Notes under the pieces: generated by a model
What the model saw: the letters and a program-made list of their open reading frames with translations, nothing else
Told to the model about the DNA's origin: nothing
Database searches by the model: none
In this document: one piece after another, positions 1 through 6,609 of the stretch
How the letters are laid out: the number at the start of each line of letters is the position of its first letter
How positions within the stretch are numbered: position 1 is the first letter of the stretch
DNA from: Myxococcales bacterium
GTDB taxonomy: Bacteria > Myxococcota > Myxococcia > Myxococcales > Anaeromyxobacteraceae
Assembly: GCA_021784495.1 (NCBI GenBank)
Contig: JAJXSQ010000062.1
Location: forward strand, 1 to 9,238
Direction of reading: 5' to 3'
Length of the DNA stretch: 9,238 bases
Translations under genes and position numbers: made by a program

Positions 1-182
1 CGGCGCCGCGCCGGCGGCGCGGTAGGCCCCCTTCCGACCGGCCGCCAGCGGGCCCGTCGTCCGGCGCGCTCCGGCGGCGGGGCGCGCCCGCACGCCGGGC
101 GGTGTCGGGGGATGTGCTCGCGGCTGCGACCGTCAGTTTCCGCTCCCCTGCCGGGCGGCGAGGTGCGATCATCCGCCGCGTC
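1..182. other. Left-edge GC-rich non-coding stretch
   Basis: No convincing gene lies here. The stretch contains a 7-bp inverted repeat with a 3-nt loop (CCGCGCC-GGC-GGCGCGG, 6-22) and a 10-bp palindrome, GGGCGCGCCC (80-89). Neither is followed by a T-run on either strand, so they are weak terminator candidates at best. I find no recognisable -35/-10 promoter pair ahead of the plus-strand gene. Its promoter should lie here or further left if it is transcribed alone. Confidence 0.4.
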
Positions 183-1022
183 ATGACGACGACCATCCGT
201 CTCGGGATCGCGACCGCCATCCTCCTCGTCCTCGCTCCGCCGCTCGCCGCCCAGGCCCACGCCGCGGAGGGGACCGCGATCGAGAACGTCCAGCTGGCCA
301 CCGTCGACGGCGGTCACGCCTCGCTCCTCGACCCGGCGGCGCGGGCGAACCTCTTCGTCTTCTTCCGCACCGGCCAGGAGCGGTCGGCCGAGGCGCTCCG
401 GGCGCTGGCCGGGCTCCAGCGGACGCTGGCCGGCAAGCCGATCCACTGGGTCGGCCTGGTGTCGCCGAGCGAGTCGGCGGCCGAGGCGCGGGCGGTCGCG
501 ACCGGCGCCGGATTCACCGCCCAGGTGCTGGTCGACGACGGGGACGCCCTCTACGGCGCGCTGGGCATCCGCCTCCACCCGATGGTCGGGTTCGTCGACG
601 GGAAGGGGCGGCTCGGCGCCATCGAGATGTACCGGGAGATCGACTTCGCGCAGGTGATCGAGGGGCGCCTCCGGCTCATGCTGGGCGAGATCGACGACGC
701 CGCGTTCCAGCGGATCCTGGAGCCCCCGCGCGGCTCGATGCCCAGCGACGACCCCCGCGACGTGGGGCGGCGCGACGTCAACCTGGGCCGCCGCCTCCTG
801 AAGGACGGCCACCTCGACCAGGCGCTCGTCTCGGCGCGGCGGGCGCTGGAGCGCGCCCCGATGGCGAGCGCCTTCTCCCTCATCGGCGACGTCGAGCGGG
901 CCCGCGGCCGCTGCGCCGAGGCGCTGAAGCAGTACGCGCAGGCGCTCGTCCTCGACCCGGGCGATCGCGCCGCGGCCGCCGGGCGCGCGGCCTGCGCGGC
1001 GGCGCCGTCCGGGGCCCGCTAG
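183..1022 (+). CDS. Exported thioredoxin-fold/TPR protein without CxxC
   Basis: The 279-residue protein begins with a likely Sec signal peptide (residues 1-28: Arg near the N-terminus, hydrophobic core, Ala-rich cleavage region), which suggests a periplasmic or secreted location. Residues about 33-165 look like an AhpC/TlpA-type thioredoxin fold: a beta strand leading into FFRTGQERS at 60-68, and HPMVGFVDGKGRL near 132-144, which resembles the cis-Pro strand and following hairpin. By my alignment GQER replaces the catalytic CxxC, and the domain has no cysteine, so disulfide chemistry is unlikely. Residues about 198-271 form roughly two TPR repeats, suited to protein binding, and hold the only cysteines (244 and 271). 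The frame is open back to a GTG at 102, but I chose ATG 183 because the signal peptide starts there; no good Shine-Dalgarno supports either start. The stop overlaps the convergent ddl stop. The specific function is unknown. Confidence 0.75.
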   Translation: MTTTIRLGIATAILLVLAPPLAAQAHAAEGTAIENVQLATVDGGHASLLDPAARANLFVFFRTGQERSAEALRALAGLQRTLAGKPIHWVGLVSPSESAAEARAVATGAGFTAQVLVDDGDALYGALGIRLHPMVGFVDGKGRLGAIEMYREIDFAQVIEGRLRLMLGEIDDAAFQRILEPPRGSMPSDDPRDVGRRDVNLGRRLLKDGHLDQALVSARRALERAPMASAFSLIGDVERARGRCAEALKQYAQALVLDPGDRAAAAGRAACAAAPSGAR

Positions 1023-1028
1023 GCCCTG
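1010..1028. terminator. Small hairpin over the shared convergent stop
   Basis: GGGCC (1012-1016), loop CGCTA and GGCCC (1022-1026) form a 5-bp GC stem, extendable by a G-U and a C-G pair to 1010-1028. It spans the point where the plus-strand gene and ddl converge. Its symmetry would let it act in both directions, but neither side has a T-tract, so intrinsic termination is doubtful. In DNA this GC-rich such stems are common by chance. Confidence 0.2.
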
Positions 1029-1945
1029 AGCGCCGCCCCGTCGAGGAGCCGCTCGCAGAGCTCCCCGAAGGAGATGCCGCTCCCGGCGGCGATCTTCGGG
1101 ACCAGCGAGGTGGCGGTCATCCCCGGGAGCGTGTTCACCTCGAGGATCCACGCGGTCCCGGCCGGATCGAGGATGAAGTCGGTGCGGGTGACCCCGACGC
1201 AGCCGAGGCCGCGGTGGGCCGTCTCCGCCGCCTCGTGGAGGAGGCGCGCCTCGGCCTCGTGGATCCGCGCCGGGAAGTGGTAGGTCGTCGTGCCCGCGGT
1301 GTACTTCGCCGCGTAGTCGTAGAACTCGTTCGCCGGGACGACCTCGATCACCCCGAGGGCGCGCCCGTCGAGGACCGCCACCTGGACCTCCTTCCCCTTC
1401 ACGTACCGCTCGACGATGATCTCCCCGCGCCCGCGGGCCGCCTCGGCGCAGGCGGCGCCGAGCGCCGCCGGCTCGCGCACCAGCGAGACGCCGACCGAGG
1501 AGCCCTCGCGGGACGGCTTCACCACCACCGGGAAGGCGAAGGGGAGGTCGGCGGCGCGGATCTCCGCCGCCCGCGCCGCCGGGAAGACCCGGTGGTCCGC
1601 GACCGACAGGCCGAGGCTCCGGAAGAGGACCTTGGACAGGACCTTGTCCATCCCCAGCGCGGAGGCGAGGACGCCCGATCCGGTGTAGGGGATCCCCATC
1701 ACCTCCAGCAGCCCCTGGACGCAGCCGTCCTCGCCGTGGCGCCCGTGGAGCGCGAGGAAGGCGACCTCGACCCCCGCCGCCCGCAGCCGCGCCGGGAGCT
1801 CCGCGTCGACGTCGACGAGCGCCACCTCGAGCCCGCGCGCCCGGAGCGCCTCGGCGCAGGCCGCGCCGGTCCGGAGCGAGACCTCCCGCTCCGACGACTG
1901 CCCGCCCGCCAGCACCGCCACCTTCCTGCCGCTCCACCGTCCCAT
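1019..1945 (-). CDS. ddl: D-alanine--D-alanine ligase
   Basis: This cytoplasmic ATP-grasp enzyme joins two D-alanines into the dipeptide that MurF adds to UDP-MurNAc-tripeptide. The 308-residue length is normal for the DdlB type. Visible motifs are the N-terminal GGQSSEREVSL (14-24, with the D-Ala-binding Glu19), LHGRHGEDG (66-74), the ATP-grasp segment KPSREGSSVG (143-152), the FYDYAAKY loop (208-215) with its Lys-Tyr pair, and the metal-binding region with Asp256, Glu269 and Asn271 in EVNTLPGMT. Start ATG 1945 is supported by a GGGAGG five bases upstream and by the family N-terminus. The gene follows murB after 17 nt and is the last gene of the minus-strand cluster. Its TAG stop shares CTAG with the convergent gene's stop. 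I see no defect. The product could be called DdlA or DdlB; the cluster context favours DdlB. Confidence 0.97.
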   Translation of the reverse strand: MGRWSGRKVAVLAGGQSSEREVSLRTGAACAEALRARGLEVALVDVDAELPARLRAAGVEVAFLALHGRHGEDGCVQGLLEVMGIPYTGSGVLASALGMDKVLSKVLFRSLGLSVADHRVFPAARAAEIRAADLPFAFPVVVKPSREGSSVGVSLVREPAALGAACAEAARGRGEIIVERYVKGKEVQVAVLDGRALGVIEVVPANEFYDYAAKYTAGTTTYHFPARIHEAEARLLHEAAETAHRGLGCVGVTRTDFILDPAGTAWILEVNTLPGMTATSLVPKIAAGSGISFGELCERLLDGAALRA

Positions 1946-1950
1946 CCGCG

Positions 1951-1956
1951 CCTCCC
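1951..1956 (-). promoter_or_regulatory. ddl ribosome binding site
   Basis: On the minus strand GGGAGG lies five bases before the ddl ATG at 1945. It is one of the clearer Shine-Dalgarno sequences in the cluster and begins directly after the hairpin that contains the murB stop codon. Confidence 0.7.
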
Positions 1957-1971
1957 GCGGCCTCAGGCCGC
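1957..1971 (-). other. Hairpin with the murB stop codon in its loop
   Basis: The minus strand reads GCGGCC-TGA-GGCCGC: a perfect 6-bp all-GC stem whose 3-nt loop is the murB stop codon (1963-1965). The ddl ribosome binding site starts at the next base. A ribosome ending murB would melt the stem. Otherwise it could hinder access to the ddl start. A regulatory role is inference; the sequence shows only the symmetry and its placement. Confidence 0.35.
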
Positions 1972-2895
1972 CTCGAACTCCGCCCGCTGCGCCGGCTCGA
2001 ACTCCCCGAGGAGCCGCACCTCCGCCTCCAGGTGGACCCCGGCGCGCTCCCGCACCCGCCGGCGCGCCAGGGCCAGGAGGCCGAGGACGTCGGCCGCCGT
2101 GGCGCCGCCGAGGTTGACCACGAAGTTGGCGTGCCGCTCCGACCAGGCCGCGCCGCCCAGCCGGTGGCCCTTCAGGCCGGCCGCCTCCAGGAGCGCGCCG
2201 GCGAAGCCGCCCGGGGGGTTGCGGAAGGTGGAGCCGAAGGTCGGCTGGTCGAGCGGCTGGGTCTCCCGGCGCCGCGCGAGATCGGCGGCCATCGCGGCGC
2301 GGCTCGCGGCGACGTCGCCGGGGCGCAGCCGGACCTCGAGCCGGGTCACCACCGCGCCCGCCGGGAGGCGGCTCGACCGGTAGCCGAGGCCGAGCGCCGC
2401 GGCCGGGACGAAGCCGATCCCGTCGGCCGTCGCCAGCTCGGCCCGCAGGAGCAGGTCGCGCAGCTCCCCCGCCCGCGTCCCGGCGTCGAGCGCCACCGCG
2501 CCGCCGAGCGTCCCGGGGATGCCGGCGGTGAACTCGGCGCCCACCAGGCCGCGCGCGTGCCCGCGGGCCGCGAGCCGGGCGATCGGCGCGCCGGCCGGGA
2601 GGAGGAGCCGGTCGTCCTCCGCCGCCTCCTCGCCGAGCTCGGGGGGCAGGCGGATCACCAGGCCGCGGACGCCGCGGTCGGCCACCAGGGTGTCGGCGCC
2701 GCCCCCGAGGATCGAGACCGGGATCCCCAGCCGGCGGGCGGCGGCCAGCAGCCCGACGAGCTCCCCGGGCCCGCCGGGGAGGGCGAGGAGCTCGGCCGGA
2801 CCGCCCACCCGGATGGTGGTCCGCGGCGCCAGCGGCGCGTCGGGGGTCCAGCTCCCCCGCAGCCCCCGGACGATCTCGCGGCGCCAGTCGGTCAC
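1963..2895 (-). CDS. murB: UDP-N-acetylenolpyruvoylglucosamine reductase
   Basis: MurB is the FAD- and NADPH-dependent enzyme that reduces UDP-GlcNAc-enolpyruvate to UDP-MurNAc. The 310-residue protein has the compact type II layout. Residues 26-36 (TTIRVGGPAEL) and LGGG at 63-66 belong to the FAD-binding half, and GIPGTLGGA (125-133) is the flavin-binding loop. GYRSS (171-175) carries the substrate-binding Arg, GSTFRNP (221-227) the catalytic Ser222, and LEAEV (289-293) the catalytic Glu290. The usual GSN and MNAG motifs read GAD (66-68) and LDAG (136-139), replacing two conserved Asn by Asp. The GTG start at 2895 overlaps the murC stop as GTGA. No Shine-Dalgarno precedes it; the upstream bases read CCTCCTCC, the anti-SD sense, so translation probably depends on coupling to murC. 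The enzyme is most likely active. Confidence 0.95.
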   Translation of the reverse strand: MTDWRREIVRGLRGSWTPDAPLAPRTTIRVGGPAELLALPGGPGELVGLLAAARRLGIPVSILGGGADTLVADRGVRGLVIRLPPELGEEAAEDDRLLLPAGAPIARLAARGHARGLVGAEFTAGIPGTLGGAVALDAGTRAGELRDLLLRAELATADGIGFVPAAALGLGYRSSRLPAGAVVTRLEVRLRPGDVAASRAAMAADLARRRETQPLDQPTFGSTFRNPPGGFAGALLEAAGLKGHRLGGAAWSERHANFVVNLGGATAADVLGLLALARRRVRERAGVHLEAEVRLLGEFEPAQRAEFEAA

Positions 2896-4268
2896 GTCCG
2901 GAGGAGGGCCAGGAGCTCGGGGCCGACCTGGGTGATGTCCCCGGCGCCGAGGGTGAGGACCAGGTCGCCGGGGCGCACCCGGGCGCGGGCCGCCTCGGCG
3001 AGGCGGGCGCGCGGGACCAGGGCGGCGTCGCGGTGGCCGCAGCCGCGGACCGCGTCCAGGAGGGCGCCGGCGTCGGCCCCGGCGATCGGCTCCTCGCCGG
3101 CGGCGTAGACGTCGGTGAGCAGGAGGACGTCGGCGTCGTTGAAGGCGGTGGCGAAGTCGGGCAGCAGGTCGCGGGTGCGGGTGTAGCGGTGGGGCTGGAA
3201 GAGGCAGACCACCCGCCGCCCGAAGGCCTCGCGGGCGCCGCGGAGCGTCGCCCGGACCTCGGCCGGGTGGTGCCCGTAGTCGTCGACCACGGTCACCCCG
3301 CCCTCCTCGCCGCGGACGGTGAAGCGGCGCTGCACCCCGGCGAAGGAGGCCAGGGCCGCGCGGGCGACGTCCGCCGGGATCCCCAGCTCGTCGCCGAGGG
3401 CGATGACCGCGAGCGCGTTCAGGGCGTTGTGCCGGCCGACCATCGCGACCTCGAACCGCCCCAGCGGCTCGCCGCGCCGGAGGGCGTCGAAGCGGACGGC
3501 GTGGCCCGACACCTCGATCGCCTCGGCCCGGTAGTCGGCCTGGTGGCTCTCGCCGTAGGTGACGAACCGCTTGCCGATCTCGGGGAGGAGCGCCTGGACC
3601 GTCGGGTGGTCGATGCAGAGGATGGCGAGCCCGTAGAAGGGGACCCGGTTCACGAAGTCGACGAACCCCCGCCGGAGCGCGGCCTCGGACCCCCAGTGGT
3701 CGAGGTGCTCGGGATCGACGTTGGTGACCACCGCCACGGTCGGCGTGAAGTGGAGGAAGGAGCCGTCCGACTCGTCCGCCTCGACGACCATCGCGTCGCC
3801 CTTGCCGAGCTTGGCGTTGGAGCCGAAGCCGTTCACCTTGCCGCCGACCACGGCGGTCGGGTCGAGGCCGGCGTGGGCCAGGAGGTGCGCGGCCATGGAG
3901 GTGGTGGTGGTCTTGCCGTGGGAGCCGGCGACGGCGATCCCCTGCTTGAGCCGCATCAGCTCGGCCAGCATCTCGGCGCGGGGGATGACCGGGATCTGGC
4001 GGGCCCGGGCCGCGACCACCTCCGGGTTGTCGCGGCGGACCGCCGAGGAGATCACCACCACGTCGGCGTCGCCGACGTGCCCGGCCGCGTGGCCCAGCTC
4101 GACGCGGCCGCCCAGCGAGGCGAGCCGCCGGGTGATCTCCGAGGCGCGCAGGTCGGAGCCGGAGACGGCGTAGCCGAGGTTCAGCAGCACCTCGGCGATG
4201 CCGCTCATGCCGATGCCGCCGATCCCGACGAAGTGGATGCGCGCGGGGCGGGAGCGGAAGAGGGTCAC
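2892..4268 (-). CDS. murC: UDP-N-acetylmuramate--L-alanine ligase
   Basis: MurC is the cytoplasmic ATP-dependent ligase that adds L-alanine, the first stem-peptide residue, to UDP-MurNAc. The 458-residue length is typical. The N-terminal Rossmann-like domain carries GIGGIGMSGIAE (15-26). The central ATPase has the P-loop AGSHGKTTTT (114-123), EADESDGSF (163-171) and TNVDPEHLDHW (182-192). HNALNALA (280-287) leads into the C-terminal domain with VDDYGHHPAEV (328-338) and FQPHRYTRT (357-365). The frame starts with GTG at 4268, overlapping the murG stop as GTGA, with GGGAG five bases upstream at 4274-4278. The N-terminus reaches the glycine-rich loop after about 14 residues, as expected. No fusion to ddl or murB is present; both are separate genes downstream. 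Confidence 0.97.
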   Translation of the reverse strand: MTLFRSRPARIHFVGIGGIGMSGIAEVLLNLGYAVSGSDLRASEITRRLASLGGRVELGHAAGHVGDADVVVISSAVRRDNPEVVAARARQIPVIPRAEMLAELMRLKQGIAVAGSHGKTTTTSMAAHLLAHAGLDPTAVVGGKVNGFGSNAKLGKGDAMVVEADESDGSFLHFTPTVAVVTNVDPEHLDHWGSEAALRRGFVDFVNRVPFYGLAILCIDHPTVQALLPEIGKRFVTYGESHQADYRAEAIEVSGHAVRFDALRRGEPLGRFEVAMVGRHNALNALAVIALGDELGIPADVARAALASFAGVQRRFTVRGEEGGVTVVDDYGHHPAEVRATLRGAREAFGRRVVCLFQPHRYTRTRDLLPDFATAFNDADVLLLTDVYAAGEEPIAGADAGALLDAVRGCGHRDAALVPRARLAEAARARVRPGDLVLTLGAGDITQVGPELLALLRT

Positions 4269-5419
4269 GGGGTCTCCCGGCGAGGCGGGCGGGTGGGGGT
4301 GAAGCCGGGGCCGCGATCCTGGCCGAAGGGGGAGCCCCAGCGCCGGCGGGCGAGCTCGCCGCAGACGTCGACGATCTCCCGGGCGGCGGCGGGGCTGCCC
4401 AGGCGCCCCGCGGCGCGCGCCATCTCCCGGCGCCGCGCCGGGTCGGCCAGCAGGGCGCGGATCTCGGCGGCCAGCCGCTCGCCGGTGAGCTCCCGCTCCT
4501 CGATCATCACCGCGGCGCCCCCCTCGACGAGGCTCCGCGCGTTGACGACCTGGTGGTTGTCGGCCGCCGCCGGGAAGGGGACGAGGATCGAGGGCTTCTT
4601 GCAGACGGTGAGCTCGGCCAGGGTGGTGGCCCCGGCCCGGCAGACGACCAGGTCGGCCTCGGCGTAGGCGCGGCTCATGTCCTCGATGAACTCCCGGGCG
4701 TCGGGGGTGAAGCCGACCGCGCGGTAGCCGCGCTCCACCGGGTCGCGGTCGCGGGCGCCGGTCTGGTGGGTGACGCGGAGGGTGTCGCGCAGGTCGGCGA
4801 GGTGGGGGAGCGCCTCGACGACGCGCATGTTGAGCGCGTGGGCCCCCTGGGAGCCGCCCAGCACCAGCACCCGCGGCGCCGGGTGCTCGGCCGCGGGGCG
4901 CATGAAGTTGTCGAGGAGCTCGCGCCGGATGGGGTTGCCCAGCTGGTGGACCTTGCGGCGCGGGAAGTCCGGCCCCGCCTCGGGGAAGGCGGTGAAGGCC
5001 GCCCGGACCAGGCGGCCGAGGACGCGGTTGGTGAGGCCGGCCACCGCGTTCTGCTCCTGCACCGCGGTCGGGATCCGGAGCAGCCAGGCGGCGAGGACCA
5101 CCGGCCCGGAGGCGTAGCCCCCCACCCCGATCACGACGTCGGGTCGCCAGCGGCGCAGGATGGCCAGCGACTGCAGGAGGGCGCCCGGGAGGCGCGCCAG
5201 GTTGCGCAGCAGCGCCGCCGGCCCCTGCCCCTTCAGCCCGCGGACGTCGACGAACTCGATGGGGAACCCGGCCTCGGGCACGACCCGCGCCTCCAGGCCG
5301 CGCCCGGTGCCGACGAAGACGGCGTCGTTCCGGGGGTGGCGGGTGACCACCTCCTCGGCGAGCGCCATCCCCGGGAAGACGTGCCCGCCGGTGCCCCCGC
5401 CGGCGACGAGGAGCCTCAT
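4265..5419 (-). CDS. murG: Lipid II synthase MurG glycosyltransferase
   Basis: MurG transfers GlcNAc from UDP-GlcNAc to lipid I, making lipid II on the cytoplasmic face of the membrane (GT-B fold, family GT28). N-terminal domain: GGGTGGHVFPG (7-17), GVGGYASGP (98-106) and QEQNAVAGLTNR (121-132). C-terminal UDP-GlcNAc domain: LGGSQGA (187-193), CRAGATTLAEL (260-270) and PFPAAADNHQ (281-290). The frame stays open upstream to 5857, but that part only shadows ftsW. ATG 5419 is the true start: it overlaps the ftsW stop as ATGA, has a strong GGAGG seven bases upstream, and puts the glycine-rich loop at the N-terminus. The 384-residue protein is longer than the roughly 355-residue E. coli enzyme, partly because of a Pro/Arg-rich tail from about residue 358 that runs up to the murC start. 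Confidence 0.97.
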   Translation of the reverse strand: MRLLVAGGGTGGHVFPGMALAEEVVTRHPRNDAVFVGTGRGLEARVVPEAGFPIEFVDVRGLKGQGPAALLRNLARLPGALLQSLAILRRWRPDVVIGVGGYASGPVVLAAWLLRIPTAVQEQNAVAGLTNRVLGRLVRAAFTAFPEAGPDFPRRKVHQLGNPIRRELLDNFMRPAAEHPAPRVLVLGGSQGAHALNMRVVEALPHLADLRDTLRVTHQTGARDRDPVERGYRAVGFTPDAREFIEDMSRAYAEADLVVCRAGATTLAELTVCKKPSILVPFPAAADNHQVVNARSLVEGGAAVMIEERELTGERLAAEIRALLADPARRREMARAAGRLGSPAAAREIVDVCGELARRRWGSPFGQDRGPGFTPTRPPRRETP

Positions 5420-6609
5420 CGCGCCCCCTCCCCGCCGCCCGGCGGCCCGACCCGGATCGCCTGAACGCCCGGCCGGAGGAAGCCCCCCCGGTCCCCGGAG
5501 ATCGAGAGGAGGAGCCCGGCCGCGCCGAGCGCGGTGAGCAGCGAGCTGCCCCCGTAGGAGACGAAGGGGAGGGTGAGCCCCTTGGTCGGCAGGAGGCCGA
5601 GCACGACCGAGAGGTTCACCAGCGCCTGGGCGCCGAGGAGCGTGGTCAGGCCGAGCGCGGCGTAGGCCCCGAAGGGCTCGGCGGCGCGGAGCGAGGCCCG
5701 GAGGCCGCGCCAGAGCAGGACCCCGTAGAGCAGGAGCAGGAGGGCGATCCCGAGCAGCCCCGCCTCCTCGGCGATCACCGCGGCGATGAAGTCGGTGTGG
5801 GCGGCCGGGAGGTAGAAGAGCTTCCCCTTCCCCTGCCCGAGCCCCTGCCCGAGCCACCCGCCGTTGCCGACCCCCAGGAGCGACTCCACCAGCTGGAACC
5901 CGGCGCCCTCCCGGTGGCCCCAGGGGTCGAGGTAGGCGAGCCAGCGCTCCATCCGGTAGGGCGTGCCGGCGATCAGGCGCCAGCCGATCGGGACGGCGAG
6001 GGCCGCGGCGGCGAGCAGGTACCCGAGGCGGGCGCCGGCGGCGAAGAGCATGACCAGGAGGACGAGCGCCAGGATCACCCCGGTGCCGAGGTCGCGCTCG
6101 AGGAGGCAGAGCAGGACCAGGAGCCCGGTCACGATCACGTGCGGCAGGAAGCCGATGGAGAAGAGCCGGACCTTCTCGCGCTGCCGCGCCAGCGAGCGGG
6201 CCAGGTAGAGGACCAGCGCGACCTTGGCCAGCTCCGAGGGCTGGAAGCGCACGACCCCGAGGTCGATCCAGCGGCGCGCGCCGCCGGCGACGCGGCCGAT
6301 CCCCGGGACCTGGACGAGCAGGAGGAGGACGACGGAGGCGGCGAGGAGCGGGTAGGCGAGCGCGGCGGCCCGCCGGTGGCCGAGCCGGAGCCCGCCCACG
6401 AGCAGCGCCAGCCCGAGCGCCGCCGCCAGCGCCTGCCGCTCCAGGAAGTAGAACTCGTCGTGCAGGTCCCGGGCGGCGGAGATGGCGCTCGCCGAGTAGA
6501 CCATCACCGCCCCGAGCCCGGTGAGCGCCAGGACCGCCGCCAGGAGGAGCCAGTCGAAGGGGAGCGGCGGCGGCCGCGGCGAGGCGGGGAGGGAGGGGGC
6601 GCCGGTCAC
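5416..6609 (-). CDS. ftsW: Septal peptidoglycan glycosyltransferase FtsW
   Basis: FtsW is the SEDS-family membrane enzyme that polymerises lipid II into glycan at the division septum, working with the class B PBP FtsI. The 397-residue product is mostly hydrophobic, with about ten membrane segments from residue 19 onward after a Pro-rich cytoplasmic N-terminus. SEDS landmarks are RWIDLGVVRFQPSELAK (113-129), the segment around ERDLGTG (171-177), the large periplasmic loop with DPWGHREGAGFQ (228-239) and GQGLGQGKGK (254-263), HTDF (271-274) with the catalytic Asp273, and PTKGLTLPFVSYGGSS (341-356). RodA is the alternative, but the position between murD and murG favours FtsW. The frame continues upstream to 6990. 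I chose GTG 6609 because it overlaps the murD stop as GTGA and has GAGGGG just upstream. One usually conserved Pro, in the [E/Q]PDLGT motif, is Arg172. Confidence 0.95.
   Translation of the reverse strand: MTGAPSLPASPRPPPLPFDWLLLAAVLALTGLGAVMVYSASAISAARDLHDEFYFLERQALAAALGLALLVGGLRLGHRRAAALAYPLLAASVVLLLLVQVPGIGRVAGGARRWIDLGVVRFQPSELAKVALVLYLARSLARQREKVRLFSIGFLPHVIVTGLLVLLCLLERDLGTGVILALVLLVMLFAAGARLGYLLAAAALAVPIGWRLIAGTPYRMERWLAYLDPWGHREGAGFQLVESLLGVGNGGWLGQGLGQGKGKLFYLPAAHTDFIAAVIAEEAGLLGIALLLLLYGVLLWRGLRASLRAAEPFGAYAALGLTTLLGAQALVNLSVVLGLLPTKGLTLPFVSYGGSSLLTALGAAGLLLSISGDRGGFLRPGVQAIRVGPPGGGEGAR
5427..5431 (-). promoter_or_regulatory. murG ribosome binding site
   Basis: GGAGG sits in a purine-rich run, GGGGAGGGGG (5424-5433), seven bases before ATG 5419 and inside the end of ftsW. 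It decides the murG start against the longer open frame that reaches 5857. Confidence 0.75.

Noticed and set aside
94..158. A 9-base direct repeat, GCCGGGCGG, at 94-102 and 150-158
   Set aside because: It is short, entirely G and C, and easily produced by chance at this base composition; no operator-like spacing or symmetry supports it.
1..172. An open minus-strand frame from an ATG at 172 to the left edge, a possible divergent gene
   Set aside because: It has no Shine-Dalgarno and no recognisable protein character, and it runs off the edge, so it cannot be distinguished from chance.
1..186. An open plus-strand frame from the window edge ending in a TGA that overlaps ATG 183 as ATGA, which could be the tail of an upstream operon gene
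   Set aside because: The translation is Arg/Gly/Pro-rich without any recognisable feature, and an open stretch of this length is expected by chance in such GC-rich DNA. The ATGA overlap alone is too weak.
1302..1325. Ala in the Ddl loop FYDYAAKY where E. coli DdlB has Glu
   Set aside because: This position varies among known Ddl enzymes (Asp or Lys occur as well), and the functional Lys-Tyr pair is intact.
3033..4667. A 544-codon open frame on the plus strand across murC and the end of murG, with similar long plus-strand frames at 1214-2383, 2032-3108, 5797-6657 and 7026-8312
   Set aside because: Their products are low-complexity, rich in Arg, Gly, Ala, Glu and Pro, with no recognisable domain, and lie exactly opposite well-identified genes. 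High GC at third positions suppresses stop codons on the complementary strand.
5420..5857. Upstream extension of murG in the same frame
   Set aside because: It overlaps ftsW entirely, its translation is Arg/Pro-rich nonsense, and the ATG at 5419 has a strong Shine-Dalgarno and the correct family N-terminus.
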